Shown here: piece after piece, positions 27,714 to 36,745 of the stretch
Layout: each line of letters begins with the position of its first letter
How positions within the stretch are numbered: position 1 is the first letter of the stretch
Assembly (NCBI GenBank): GCA_965222935.1
Contig: CBDCVA010000001.1
Location: 558,001 to 622,000, forward strand
DNA length: 64,000 nt
Reading direction: 5' to 3'
From: CBDCVA01 sp965222935 [NCBI: Candidatus Latescibacterota bacterium]
GTDB taxonomy: Bacteria > Latescibacterota > CBDCVA01
Notes under the pieces: generated by a model
What the model was told of the DNA's origin: nothing
The model's database searches: none
The model's input: the letters and a program-made list of their open reading frames with translations, nothing else
Program-made: the position numbers and the translations under genes

Positions 27714-28583
27714 TTACTCGAACAACTGCTTGATCTGACCCCAGTTCGCGGTCTCGACGGCCACTCCAATGGGGTCGACGAAGACCATATCGCCGAACAG
27801 CTCCCCAACGTTCCCGTCATTCCCGTACAGCACGAACTTGGCGTTCCGCTTTCCGCCGCCGCCGTCCCCATCGTAGATCTTATACTGCCAGCCGATGATC
27901 TTTCCCTCATACGGAGCCAACCACCTCGGGTTCCACTCCGTCAGTTCAGCCATCGATATGGCGACCTCGATCACCCAGTTCGCATCATAGGGCCCGCCGC
28001 CGACCATCGTCTGATGGAGGGTACCGGTCTCCTCGTGGCCGAAGATGTGGATGCTCATTCCATCGGGAAACCAGTTGATCTCGCGAACGTTAGCCTCCAG
28101 CACGTTCTCCGCATCGGACTTCCAATACCACGACATCATCCCGTCGTCCACCACCGCATCGTGGTCGGTGTCGATCTGGATGTTGAAGATGTCCGCGTGC
28201 GCGAACGACTCAGGATTGCTGTGGACGTCCCAGACGTTGTCGTTGACGACACAGGCGAGGTAGATCCAGTTATCATCATACGCCCGGAAGATCTCCACCG
28301 AGAAGTCGGCGGCGGTCCCGCCGCTGCCCTCAGGCTCGCCCTCCTCGGGCGCGTTGAAATGGTTGTTATCGCCGAACGATTTCCCCCCCTGGACGCGCTC
28401 CCAGTCCCATACGCCCTCACTCAATCCGAAGTCCATCCAATCCGACGGATCGCCGTCAATGGCTGGCACCAGGTTCCCAGGGAGCTTCGGGATCTCCAGC
28501 ACGTCACCGTTGTGCGCTGCAGCCGGCCCCGCCAACGCCAGGCAGACTGCGCAGATCCCCACAATCCATTTCGTACCACTCAT
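27714..28583 (-). CDS. Exported CBM9-like carbohydrate-binding domain protein
   Basis: 289 residues with a clear signal peptide (hydrophobic residues 6-20 ending GPAAA). A single beta-sandwich of the CBM9/DOMON-like type follows: PAIDGDPSDWMDF opening, FSVEIFRAYDDNWIYLACVV, ADIFNIQIDTDHD, and WVIEVAISMAEL near the end, the usual order of this family. Such domains bind sugars or heme in the periplasm or outside. The protein lacks a catalytic partner and a T9SS sorting domain. ATG at 28583 has AAGGAG seven bases upstream. It lies upstream of the large membrane protein gene, which suggests a binding-protein/transporter pair, but the hairpin between them argues against full read-through. Confidence 0.72.
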   Translation of the reverse strand: MSGTKWIVGICAVCLALAGPAAAHNGDVLEIPKLPGNLVPAIDGDPSDWMDFGLSEGVWDWERVQGGKSFGDNNHFNAPEEGEPEGSGGTAADFSVEIFRAYDDNWIYLACVVNDNVWDVHSNPESFAHADIFNIQIDTDHDAVVDDGMMSWYWKSDAENVLEANVREINWFPDGMSIHIFGHEETGTLHQTMVGGGPYDANWVIEVAISMAELTEWNPRWLAPYEGKIIGWQYKIYDGDGGGGKRNAKFVLYGNDGNVGELFGDMVFVDPIGVAVETANWGQIKQLFE

Positions 28584-28878
28584 ATCAACTCTCCTTGCTA
28601 TGCTTCAGGCGGCAAGTCTTTTCCTTCCGGAGGGATCCGGACACTCTCCTGCGGGTGGTGATTCAGTCTCTCCTCCTCATCACAATGGCAACCCAGTATT
28701 TTCGCCCTCTGCCGGATCAGAGAGACCTGCTAGACCATATACCCAAGCTTAATATAACGCCAGTATGGTCCTAACACAAGACCCCTCGGGGGAAGAACCG
28801 TGAGCGGCTGTCTAAGAGTTGGAGGTCGCATGGGACGGACCTGCGGCTGACCGACGCGTGCCCGATGGGACGCACGCG

Positions 28879-30219
28879 TCATCTGGCCGACGCGAGCGCT
28901 CTCTTGGCCAGCGAGCCCTCCTGCGTCAGCGCGAAGACGAGGACGTTGACGGCGAACTTGAGGTACTCGCGTCTATCCCGTTCCTCGCCACGGAAGCCAG
29001 TGGGATACATCCAGCGCCTCCAGGAAGACATCATCGCGGTCAAAATGGCCATGACGCGGCCATCGTTCCCTACGTACCAGTTGACAAAACGCAACTGGCC
29101 CTCGCTGGCGTTGCGAAGGCTCTGAGTGCGAGAGCGCAGTTGGTGCCCCGAGGGGTCGTTGCCGCCGGGCGGACCGTCGAAGTCGTAGAAGGCGTGGTAA
29201 ACCGGGTGATCATGGGCAAGAGCCACGCGGTTCCAGTGCCGCCCTTGGCGAAGCCCCTGAGTCTCAAGGGCGTCCTCAAGTAACTGGGCCATGAACTCTC
29301 GCACGCTCAACCCATCACCGGACAGTACGCCGATGGCGTACGCGCTCCAATCGGCCCAGACGAACCCACCGCTGACAAGATACCGACCGAGGTTACGGAG
29401 CTCCGACTCGGTCGCGTCGAACTGTGACCGGGCGTTGAAAACGACCCACGGCACCTCCAGAAGCCTCGCGTCGTCCAGCGGCATGTCATCCACCACGTCC
29501 ACACGGAGATCCGTGTACTCGTTCACGGCCTGGGCCAGGTGTGTGAGCGCTTTCGGGTTGGTGATGCGGCCCGGGTCGTATGCCGTCGTCAATGAGAGGG
29601 TGCCACCCCGGGCCAATACGCTTGCGCTGGTAGAGTAAGTTCTGGCGATGTGAAAAAAGCCCCTGATCCCACGTCTATCCTGGGGATCCTGGATGACGAA
29701 GGCCCGGTCTCGCCCCGTGTCGAGCACCGAGACATCCACCATCTCCAGGGATAGATCCAGCCGCTCGACGGGCATCCTGGTCACCGACACCACCTCCGAC
29801 TTGAGCATCGGCTCCAGGGCCGGCCGCTCGAAGCTCGCGGCCTGTTCCACCGTCGCGACGGGCCGCACCAAGCTCTCGAGCACCTGACTGGCCTTTGGCG
29901 CGCGGCTGATCCCGCGGGTGTCCACCTTTGCGCGAACGCGCTTCATCCGACGCCGCATCCTGCGCCGCTTGGGCTTGGGGGCTTTGCGCAACTCCAGGGG
30001 CTTGACCAGTCGCGGCTCACGCTTGATGAATCGGGTCGTGAGCGGCTTGATCGCCTTGCGCTCCGCCGAGACCTTCCAAACCGCCAGAGACCCGTGAAGC
30101 GCAATGGCTATCGCCAGGCTGATGAACCGGGCTTTCCGGGTCTGCCGCGCGGCGACTGCACCCAGATCGAGCCCTGCCGAGGGCGCGTCAAAACGCGAAC
30201 GCGCCGGCGCTTCGTCCAT
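28879..30219 (-). CDS. DUF4159 domain protein with N-terminal membrane anchor
   Basis: 446 residues. One membrane segment lies at about 30-48, followed by a very basic Lys/Arg/Pro-rich stretch (about 55-105, TonB-like) and a linker. A C-terminal DUF4159 domain of about 210 residues contains TYSTSASVLARGGTLSLTT, VPWVVFNARSQFDATE, LGRYLVSGGFVWADWSA and WYVGNDGRVMAILT. DUF4159 is a Rossmann-like, glutamine-amidotransferase-like domain usually found beside MoxR/BatA-type gene clusters; none of those is present here. AGGAG lies eight bases before ATG 30219. It stands between the two DUF6785-type genes, which suggests the three belong together. Confidence 0.72.
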   Translation of the reverse strand: MDEAPARSRFDAPSAGLDLGAVAARQTRKARFISLAIAIALHGSLAVWKVSAERKAIKPLTTRFIKREPRLVKPLELRKAPKPKRRRMRRRMKRVRAKVDTRGISRAPKASQVLESLVRPVATVEQAASFERPALEPMLKSEVVSVTRMPVERLDLSLEMVDVSVLDTGRDRAFVIQDPQDRRGIRGFFHIARTYSTSASVLARGGTLSLTTAYDPGRITNPKALTHLAQAVNEYTDLRVDVVDDMPLDDARLLEVPWVVFNARSQFDATESELRNLGRYLVSGGFVWADWSAYAIGVLSGDGLSVREFMAQLLEDALETQGLRQGRHWNRVALAHDHPVYHAFYDFDGPPGGNDPSGHQLRSRTQSLRNASEGQLRFVNWYVGNDGRVMAILTAMMSSWRRWMYPTGFRGEERDRREYLKFAVNVLVFALTQEGSLAKRALASAR

Positions 30220-30342
30220 GACCCCGTCTCCTGGACGCTAAGAACGGTGCCCCCTCGACCAAGAAGGCATCGGAGGCGGAGCACCGCAAGTCTCTCCTCG
30301 TACGCCACTGCTACGTGCAGGCGCCCGTTCGTCTAAGGGGCA

Positions 30343-30750
30343 TCGATCACCTCGATGAAGGGGCGGTTGAACCCTTCATCGAGGAAGCGGCTGTCCTCAT
30401 CGCGAAACTCCGCTTCGCCGGCGACCGAGGTTGTCATCGCAGGTCCGCACCCCCTCGGGCATGGTGTGTTGAGACTTATGGCTATCCGGAACACAGACAT
30501 ATCCGCCATCGCCTTCGTTGACATCGGTCAGTTGCCGAGTGACCGTGACGCCGTCGCAGCAGGGGAGCCGTTCTGGTGGTGATAGGCCACCCAGGGCCTG
30601 TGGAATTCTGCGCCATGCAGCAGAGGGGGAGTGTTGCTCAGGCGTTAGCCCCTTTGTCCATTCTCCATAGCGCTCCTCAGGGGTGAAAAACCGTCCCACA
30701 GCACACGCCACGGCTCGGGATGGCTCATACGAAGGCTCCGCATCTGCCAT
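30343..30750 (-). pseudogene. Scrambled remnants of a phytanoyl-CoA-dioxygenase-like gene
   Basis: Within a 594-base gap the minus strand carries broken pieces of a PhyH-type oxygenase. A C-terminal-type piece reads FFTPEERYGEWTKGLTPEQ. Later an internal piece reads QLTDVNEGDGGYVCVPDSHK followed by a MPEGVRTCDDNLG run. The order is not the natural one and stop codons or frame changes separate them, so this is debris of one or two genes. Intact relatives in this window are at 46439-47338 and 49775-50572. Confidence 0.5.
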
Positions 30751-30813
30751 GATCAAGAAAGATGTCTCGTGCGGACCCGGCAAGATGCGTCGAGCTTGGG
30801 GATGGCACCGCCT

Positions 30814-32814
30814 TCAGTAATACCGGGGTGGCGAGAGGTACCCTTCGCCCGGATACAAGATGAGATTGGCGAGGACGTAGAGCAGAGCCCCTGCGATGTG
30901 GCCGACCACGAGCCCGATGAAGAAGGGCTTGCCCCGCTCGTAGAGCGACTGACCGCCGATTTTGATGATGATCACCTTGGCGAGCCACGTGAGGAAGAAA
31001 GATCCCAAATGGCCGACCATCCCCGGCACGAGCGGGCAGGTGAGGCCGATGGGGTGCAGCGGCCACCATGAGAAGCGGTGGCGTGCGAAGATCAAGAAAC
31101 CCGTCAGGGTCGCGCCCAAGCCCATGAAGCCCAGTCTTTGAGGGTCAGGGCCGTGCGGGTTTCTCATCTTTGCGGTGATGTAATCGTAGGGGAAGCCGCT
31201 CTGATACACCCAACTCGCGAAGTTGTGAGCTCCAGTGTGGTAGGCGGAATCAATATAGTACCACAGCGTCACCGGAAGGGCGACCGCGATGCCGAGGATC
31301 GTGGCAACCACAATGACCCGGCCATTCATCCTCAGCAAGTCGGCGAGCTTGGCGCCGTGCGCGGCTGCGGGCATGAAGGCGGACCACAGGTTCGTGATCC
31401 AGCCGAAGGAGAACGCGATCCCCACCATGCTGGAGGTGGACATGCCGGCTGATCCCAGGCTGTGCATCGTGAACAACTGTGCCATCAACGGTAGCTTGAC
31501 GTAGGGTAGGCCGCTTTCGATGACGAGCCGCGTGGTCCCGAAGTAGGCCAGGATGGCTGCGGGCAAAAAGAGCGCAATCAAAGGGACCGACATGCCCGTC
31601 CGGGCCATGAAAGCGGCCATGTACACGAGGCCTAAGGCGAGGCAGATGACGGCGAGGCGCGGCGACATCAGTTCACGTTCATCGCCCTGTGTTCGGAGCC
31701 CCCGCCAGGCGCGGCGGAAGATTTCGGCTAGGTGACGCCGCCCGGCCCAGACACCGTAGAGGATGAAGACACTGAAAGCGCCGTACGACTGCCAGATCAC
31801 AGAAACGTAGCTGGGAACGCCGGACGGTCCGAACCCGCCGAGCTCGAAGACGCCAGCCGAGTAGCCGATGCGGGTGAACAGAGCTTGCTGGAAGCGGACC
31901 AAAAGCTGGAAGAACCAGAAGCTGAACAGGACTTCAGGGTTGACGAAGTAGCATAGTCCGATGACCCAGGGCGTAGCGGCGATAACGATGCGCGGGAAGG
32001 TCCTGCCGAAGTTGACTGGCCCGCCGAACTGGATGAGGGGGAGCCCCGGCTCGAGAAACGTCACCGCGTTCCAGGCGAGCATACCGAAGATCAAAAAGAA
32101 GCCCACGAGGAAGGCCGGCTTCTTGGTGATGGCGGGTAGAAGCCTCGGCGAGGCGCTGTCCTCCATCAGTGCCATAGGGGTGCTCATCAAGGGGAAGAGC
32201 AGCCGCTCGTTCTCCACCCACTGCTTGCGGAATAGCGCCACCAGCGCGATGCAGATCAAATAGACAGCCATCACGAAGCTGCACCACCATAACAGCGATG
32301 GGAGCCAGGCGGCCCAGGGAATGGTCTCACCCAGAGGCAAGCCCTCATAGAACCAGGTGATGGCATTGCCCGTGTCCTCAGGCGCCATCCAGCTCAGGAT
32401 GTCGTCCAGGAAGAGATCGGCCCATTCGTTCTCGGGCGAGGCGTAGTAGCGTGGCGACGCCAGAGTGACGATCAGCAACGACGCCAGGCTCACCACCGCA
32501 ACGAGCGCCATGACGAAGATCACGACGATCTCCTGGGGCCGGAGCGCCCATGCGCGGTTGGCGAGCTTGAGGGCTACGTTGACGACGAAGACGAAGAAGA
32601 ACAGCAGGATGACCGGTCCCCAGGGGAAGTAGCCCATACCCATCCCAACGATGTTGTTTCCCTGCCTGAGGAACGGGTAGAGCATGGCGCTGCCGCCCGC
32701 CGACAGGATGCCCAGAACCACCGCGCGCACCGTGAGACCGGAGGCGCGCAGACCGAGCCGACGCTGCGGCTGGGTGGCCTCTTCGGTGCGCGGGGTAGTC
32801 TCTTCAAAGGCCAC
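30814..32814 (-). CDS. Polytopic membrane protein of the DUF6785/DUF6784 type (copy 2)
   Basis: 666 residues, a close paralogue of the protein at 25524-27521 over its whole length, with the same hydrophobic profile and the same invariant patches: ALFRKQWVENERL, VIGLCYFVNP, LFSFWFFQ, WPLHPIGLTCP, LYERGKPFFIGLVVGHIAG and the C-terminal RYY. The most different part is the loop around residues 330-350 before the QSYGAFSVFILYGVWAGR segment. Start is GTG at 32814 with AGAAGGA upstream. Both copies on the same strand, about 3.3 kb apart, suggest a segmental duplication or two specificities of one transport system. Function unknown. Confidence 0.65.
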   Translation of the reverse strand: MAFEETTPRTEEATQPQRRLGLRASGLTVRAVVLGILSAGGSAMLYPFLRQGNNIVGMGMGYFPWGPVILLFFFVFVVNVALKLANRAWALRPQEIVVIFVMALVAVVSLASLLIVTLASPRYYASPENEWADLFLDDILSWMAPEDTGNAITWFYEGLPLGETIPWAAWLPSLLWWCSFVMAVYLICIALVALFRKQWVENERLLFPLMSTPMALMEDSASPRLLPAITKKPAFLVGFFLIFGMLAWNAVTFLEPGLPLIQFGGPVNFGRTFPRIVIAATPWVIGLCYFVNPEVLFSFWFFQLLVRFQQALFTRIGYSAGVFELGGFGPSGVPSYVSVIWQSYGAFSVFILYGVWAGRRHLAEIFRRAWRGLRTQGDERELMSPRLAVICLALGLVYMAAFMARTGMSVPLIALFLPAAILAYFGTTRLVIESGLPYVKLPLMAQLFTMHSLGSAGMSTSSMVGIAFSFGWITNLWSAFMPAAAHGAKLADLLRMNGRVIVVATILGIAVALPVTLWYYIDSAYHTGAHNFASWVYQSGFPYDYITAKMRNPHGPDPQRLGFMGLGATLTGFLIFARHRFSWWPLHPIGLTCPLVPGMVGHLGSFFLTWLAKVIIIKIGGQSLYERGKPFFIGLVVGHIAGALLYVLANLILYPGEGYLSPPRYY

Positions 32815-33220
32815 GGCGTGGTTCCTTCTGGCGGCATCGCCGTCGGGCGCTGTACGGATGCACTGAACGAGGGGTCCTGCGCATGTACGCCCCCGGTCCG
32901 CCCTCTGTCAAGTCGGTGCTCATGGGCCATGCTCCTCGCGGAAGATAGAGCCGATACTCAATTCATCACTCATACCTTTGAAGCCACTTCTAATAGCTCG
33001 AGCTTGGGCTTGAGAACCTTGTCGGTAATCAATTCGTGATCTCTGGAGCGTCTGATGCGTGTAGAGTTAGAAGGAAGGGGTGGCCCCAAGAAAGAAATTC
33101 GATAATCTAGGGTAGAGCCGAATGAGAACCCTTGAACTTTCCTGGTGTTCTGGTAGTTTGAGTTATTGAGCAAATGTTCGGAGGCAGGTTAGGGTCGAGG
33201 CGACACAAAGGAGCGAACCC
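32815..33220. other. Divergent intergenic region; nothing recognised
   Basis: 406 bases between the diverging membrane protein and msrAB genes. The right two thirds are AT-richer than the core. No convincing gene, tRNA or strong hairpin was found. Promoters for both genes should lie here but no clear pair of boxes stands out. Confidence 0.4.
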
Positions 33221-34261
33221 ATGAAAACCGAGGCTTTGGCAGTTACACTGGCGATGCTCGTTACTTGGGGGGAAGGAGAAGCGATGGCTCTCGAAAAGGC
33301 GACGTTTGCGGGCGGGTGCTTCTGGTGCGTCGAAGCGCCCTTTGAGAAGATCGCTGGTGTGGCATCCGTGGTTTCCGGCTACACGGGTGGGCACAAGGAA
33401 AACCCAACCTACGAGGAAGTCTCCGCGGGAACGACGGGCCACCTGGAAGCCGTGCAGATTTCCTACGATCCGACGAAAATCGGCTATGATGAGTTGCTGA
33501 ACGTCTTCTGGCGGACTTTTGATCCAACAGACGCCGGGGGTTCGTTCTACGATCGCGGCGTGCAGTACACATCCGCCATTTTCCACCACAGCGATGAGCA
33601 AAAAGCATTGGCCGAGGCGTCGAAGGCGGCCCTGGATGAGTCAGGGCGTTTCAACGAACCGATCGTGACGCCGATTCGTCCGGCGGAGACATTCTATCCC
33701 GCTGAGGCCTACCATCAGGACTACTACAAGAAGAACCCCTTGCACTATCATCAGTATCGTTCGGGGTCCGGGCGCGACGATTTCATCGGGGCGCACTGGG
33801 GCGATGACGATAAGGCCAGAAGGAGGTATGCCAAGCCGTCGGACGAAGCCCTCCAGGAGATGTTGACGCCTTTGCAATACGAGGTCACGCAGCACGAGGG
33901 TACAGAGCCGCCGTACCAAAACGAGTACTGGGACAGTAAGAAGGCGGGGATATACGTGGACATCGTGTCGGGGGAGCCGTTGTTCAGTTCGACGGACAAG
34001 TACGATTCGAGAACCGGTTGGCCGAGCTTCACCCGTCTTCTGGTATCCGAGAATATCGTGGAGAAAAAGGATTTCAAACTGCTTGTGCCTCGAACCGAGC
34101 TGCGCAGCAAACACGGCGACTCGCACCTCGGGCACGTGTTCAAGGACGGTCCTGCCCCCACCGGATTGAGATACTGCATCAATTCGGCGGCGCTGCGCTT
34201 GGTTGAGAAGGGCGATCTGGAGAAGGAGGGGTACGGTGAGTTCCTTAGGTTGTTCGACTAG
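33221..34261 (+). CDS. msrAB: Bifunctional peptide methionine sulfoxide reductase MsrAB
   Basis: Fusion of MsrA (about 25-185) and MsrB (about 205-340), repairing S- and R-methionine sulfoxide. MsrA has GGCFWC with catalytic Cys33, and the [17 protein letters not shown] end. MsrB has TGWPSF, the HLGHVF block and catalytic Cys319 in [10 protein letters not shown]. The paired CxxC zinc cysteines of many MsrB proteins are missing: the equivalent region reads [14 protein letters not shown], the zinc-free type also found in Neisseria-like fusions. The N-terminus has a short hydrophobic stretch (residues 5-15) that could be a weak signal peptide, and a second Met at 22 is possible as start. AAGGAG lies eight bases before ATG 33221. 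Confidence 0.93.
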   Translation: MKTEALAVTLAMLVTWGEGEAMALEKATFAGGCFWCVEAPFEKIAGVASVVSGYTGGHKENPTYEEVSAGTTGHLEAVQISYDPTKIGYDELLNVFWRTFDPTDAGGSFYDRGVQYTSAIFHHSDEQKALAEASKAALDESGRFNEPIVTPIRPAETFYPAEAYHQDYYKKNPLHYHQYRSGSGRDDFIGAHWGDDDKARRRYAKPSDEALQEMLTPLQYEVTQHEGTEPPYQNEYWDSKKAGIYVDIVSGEPLFSSTDKYDSRTGWPSFTRLLVSENIVEKKDFKLLVPRTELRSKHGDSHLGHVFKDGPAPTGLRYCINSAALRLVEKGDLEKEGYGEFLRLFD

Positions 34262-34288
34262 CGTTATCATGGGCCTTGCCGGGCACCG

Positions 34289-34396
34289 CTATTGGGGAAA
34301 TCCGGGCTTGAGACCGCCGAGGCCCAGGACATCGGTGTAGAACTTGAGCGCATTATCCTGGTCGTCGACGAATGCACTCGCCAGCTTGATCTTCAT
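34289..34396 (-). pseudogene. N-terminal fragment of a VOC-family (glyoxalase-like) protein
   Basis: A start (ATG 34396) with a good GGAGG site leads into MKIKLASAFVDDQDNALKFY, then TDVLG, the first strand and helix of VOC/glyoxalase-fold proteins. It stops at TAG after 35 codons, whereas complete proteins have about 120-150 residues. The rest of the domain is not present downstream (the msrAB end lies there), so the gene was cut off. Confidence 0.6.
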
Positions 34397-34513
34397 AGAA
34401 GCCTCCGTTCTGCGTCTGCTCAACGTGTGGGCTCAGGCGTTCGTGTGAGGCGCAGTAGTGCACGAAGTTGCTCCGTAGCTTGTGGTTAGGCGCCTCCTAG
34501 CCCACGAAAGGGG

Positions 34514-35947
34514 TCAGCGCCACCCGCGCTGCGACGTCAGCCCTCTATTCGGCGAGGGCTCAAACGCCTTGTCGGGTGTTCCCACCAGAGCTCCCTCTCT
34601 TACCGAACTGAGATCGGACCCATAGAGGTTCTTGACAAGGAGGCGAGTGAGTTGCTCGCGGACATTGGCGAGACCCGTGTCCTCAGAAAGATCGTGCATC
34701 TCCTGCGGATCCTTGTCGAGGTCGAAGAGTTGTAGCCTGTTGCCAATGGGATACCAGACGAGCTTGTATTTGTCGGCGCGTATCATACGCATGGCTCTGT
34801 CATCTTCGAAGTGCTCGCAGTAGAGATGGTCGCGCTGATGGCCAGAAAGTAGCGAATGGCCTTCCACGGTCTCCGGAATCGGGATGTCGCACAGGCCCAG
34901 AAGTGTTGGCATTACGTCGCGCAGGCAGGCCAGACGATCATCCGACCGATGATGGCCCACACCGTCATCACCTGCCACGGGCACAAGAATGAGCGGAATC
35001 TTTGCAGACCATTCATACATCGGAGGCTTAGCCCACAGCCCGTGGTTGCCGAGCATGTCTCCGTGATCGCTGGTAAACAGGATGATCGTATCGTCCAGTA
35101 ACCCTTCTTCACTCAACGTGCCGATCAAAAGCCGTATCTGATGGTCGATGTAGGTACACTGTGCGTAGAACCCCATGCGTGCCAGCATGACTTCCTGCTG
35201 CGATAGGCCGAGATAGTGGTGAAATCTCATCTTGAGCGCATAGGGCCAAGACCCAAAATCCTTGGCCCAATCGCCGATGAAGGGCTCAGACACACCCATC
35301 TGGCGGTACATGTCCAGGTATTCCGAAGGCGGCGTGACCGGCGGATGTGGTGCAATAAAGGAACAGAACCAGAATGCGGGCCGCGTGGGATCGCGGCGTT
35401 GGATGACCCGACACATCTCGCGCACAGTCCAGTTCGTGGGATGACAGTACTCCGGCAAATGCCATGGGCGCGTCGTATATGCGTTGTTGCCCATGGCGTG
35501 TGTCAATTCCTGTCCGGCATAAGCTTCTCGTTCAAGGAACAACTCGAAATCGTCCTTACCGACCCCTAGATGATGACGCCCCTCCTCGTTCAAGAGGACA
35601 TCATCGAAGCCGATCCGGCTGCGCTGCGGATAAACATGCAGCTTGCCCACAGCGAAGCTCTGGTATCCCGCGTTGCGAAACACTTCTGGCAGGGTAGGAA
35701 GGTCTTCCGGCATCGGCTCTCGTTCCTTGAACATCCTGTCGCCGTGCGTCCGCGCGCTTGTGCCGGTCATTAGGGCGCGACGCGCAGGGATGCAGGTCGG
35801 CGTCGTCGAATAGGCCTGGGAAAAACGCACGCCATTGGCCGCAAGCTGATCGAGCGTAGGCGTGAGGATATGTTCATGTCCCGCACACCGCATCAGCAGC
35901 CCAGGCCAATGGTCAGCGCAGATCAGCATCACGTTCGGTCGCGTCAT
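34514..35947 (-). CDS. Type I sulfatase (formylglycine-dependent)
   Basis: 477 residues of the alkaline-phosphatase superfamily. The formylglycine motif C-x-P-x-R is CIPARRALMTG with Cys52 as the residue to be converted; metal ligands are seen in ICADHWPG (Asp12) and FTSDHGDMLGNHGLWAK. C-terminal LFDLDKDPQEMHDLSEDT is the usual sulfatase end. It cleaves sulfate esters, probably from sulfated sugars, but the substrate is unknown. No signal peptide is visible, so it may act in the cytosol on imported small molecules, like the propeller proteins nearby. It needs a formylglycine-generating or anaerobic maturase, not in this window. ATG at 35947 has only a weak ribosome site. Confidence 0.88.
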   Translation of the reverse strand: MTRPNVMLICADHWPGLLMRCAGHEHILTPTLDQLAANGVRFSQAYSTTPTCIPARRALMTGTSARTHGDRMFKEREPMPEDLPTLPEVFRNAGYQSFAVGKLHVYPQRSRIGFDDVLLNEEGRHHLGVGKDDFELFLEREAYAGQELTHAMGNNAYTTRPWHLPEYCHPTNWTVREMCRVIQRRDPTRPAFWFCSFIAPHPPVTPPSEYLDMYRQMGVSEPFIGDWAKDFGSWPYALKMRFHHYLGLSQQEVMLARMGFYAQCTYIDHQIRLLIGTLSEEGLLDDTIILFTSDHGDMLGNHGLWAKPPMYEWSAKIPLILVPVAGDDGVGHHRSDDRLACLRDVMPTLLGLCDIPIPETVEGHSLLSGHQRDHLYCEHFEDDRAMRMIRADKYKLVWYPIGNRLQLFDLDKDPQEMHDLSEDTGLANVREQLTRLLVKNLYGSDLSSVREGALVGTPDKAFEPSPNRGLTSQRGWR

Positions 35948-36282
35948 TCGTTCTATCCGGTCCCGACTATGGGCGGCAACGCTTCAGATGCCCCGTCGTG
36001 AGGGTGTGCAGCGACTTCGCGGCCTCTAGGCATGCGAGTCTCGCGTCCTCAATGAACATCGTGCCCGTTATGGCCAAGCTCCGGTGCGGGGTCAAGCTCG
36101 CCGGGACCATCCGTGCCTGGGCACGGTGAACTATCCCCACCTAGCGCTCAAGCCCATCCTGGAGAGTACTCTAGGGGTGCCATTCTTATAGGAGCGGGGG
36201 ATGCGCGTGGTCATCGTCGCTGTGGGCTTGACGGCGAGGAGGTGGTGGGATTCCAACGGCGCGATTACTGGGTCACGCACCG
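35948..36282. other. Gap before tRNA-Met; no gene recognised
   Basis: 335 bases between the sulfatase start and the tRNA promoter. Short frames exist on both strands, but none has a ribosome site or a recognisable motif. Confidence 0.4.
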
Positions 36283-36311
36283 TTGACAGGGCCACCGCGC
36301 TACCGTACATT
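36283..36311 (+). promoter_or_regulatory. Promoter of tRNA-Met
   Basis: TTGACA at 36283-36288 and TACATT at 36306-36311 with an ideal 17-base spacer. The tRNA starts 16 bases after the -10 box. Confidence 0.7.
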
Positions 36312-36327
36312 TGCTTAGCCATTATAG

Positions 36328-36401
36328 GGCGGCGTAGCTCAGTCGGTTAGAGCAGCGGAATCATAATCCGCGTGTCGGGGGTTCGAGTCCCTCCGCCGCT
36401 A
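36328..36401 (+). tRNA. tRNA-Met (anticodon CAT)
   Basis: A complete 74-base cloverleaf. Acceptor GGCGGCG pairs with CGCCGCT (terminal G-U), the D-arm is GCTC/GAGC, the anticodon arm GCGGA-ATCATAA-TCCGC, and the T-arm GGGGG-TTCGAGT-CCCTC. CC but no A follows the discriminator A, so CCA is completed by the nucleotidyl transferase. The sequence matches elongator tRNA-Met of other bacteria; a lysidine-modified Ile2 tRNA with the same CAT anticodon is less likely. No frame overlaps it. Confidence 0.92.
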
Positions 36402-36443
36402 CCGAACGGCCAGCCGCCAACTTTGGCGGCCTGTTATTTAACG

Positions 36444-36476
36444 CAAGCCCCCGAGGGGACGATCCTCGGGGGCTTG
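36444..36476 (+). terminator. Strong hairpin downstream of tRNA-Met
   Basis: Perfect 13-bp stem CAAGCCCCCGAGG / CCTCGGGGGCTTG with a 7-base loop, 42 bases after the tRNA. The following bases are TCGTATCT, so the T-run is poor, but it probably ends the tRNA transcript. Confidence 0.55.
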
Positions 36477-36501
36477 TCGTATCTGCCACTCTTTCAGGCA
36501 C

Positions 36502-36720
36502 TTGCGCTGGCCTCTACATCGATTCTCCGTTTCGAAGCGGTACCTTTGGACTGCGAGTGCAACCGGGGGAGTTGCGCTCGCTACCACACCCCGATCCGAC
36601 GACCGTTTCCATACGGTGGTGGCAGGCGACCGCTTCGACTTGCTCGCTGCACGCTATCTGGGACAAGCCGAGCTGTGGTGGGTCCTGAGCGGCTACAACG
36701 ACATCTTCTTCCCGTTGAAA
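36502..36720 (+). pseudogene. Fragment of a phage/injection-system LysM-like baseplate protein
   Basis: About 65 residues are coherent: KRYLWTASATGGVALATTPR, then FHTVVAGDRFDLLAARYLG, then LWWVLSGYNDIFFPLK. This is the LysM-like domain found in small baseplate (gp53-type) proteins of contractile phage tails and extracellular injection systems; such proteins run on for another 40-60 residues. Here the match stops abruptly at about 36720, where the AT-rich subtilase cassette begins (its stop is at 36746). There is no ribosome site or ATG at a sensible place. It is a truncated leftover beside a tRNA gene. Confidence 0.55.
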
Positions 36721-36745
36721 GGTAACTCGCCCAGGGGACGGAACT

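Noticed and set aside
27696-28661. Plus-strand frame of 321 codons opposite the CBM9-like gene
   Set aside because: Antisense shadow; the minus strand has a signal peptide, ribosome site and domain.
34428-34500. attC-like integron recombination site after the VOC fragment (GTGTGAGGCGC and GCGCCTCC with TTAGGC elements)
   Set aside because: Short complementary bits exist (GAGGCGC and GCGCCTC) but the core GTTRRRY site is not clear, no integrase is present, and only one such site is seen.
36444-36476. Possible riboswitch or attachment site at the 13-bp hairpin
   Set aside because: No downstream gene in a suitable position and no repeat of the sequence seen; a simple terminator explains it.
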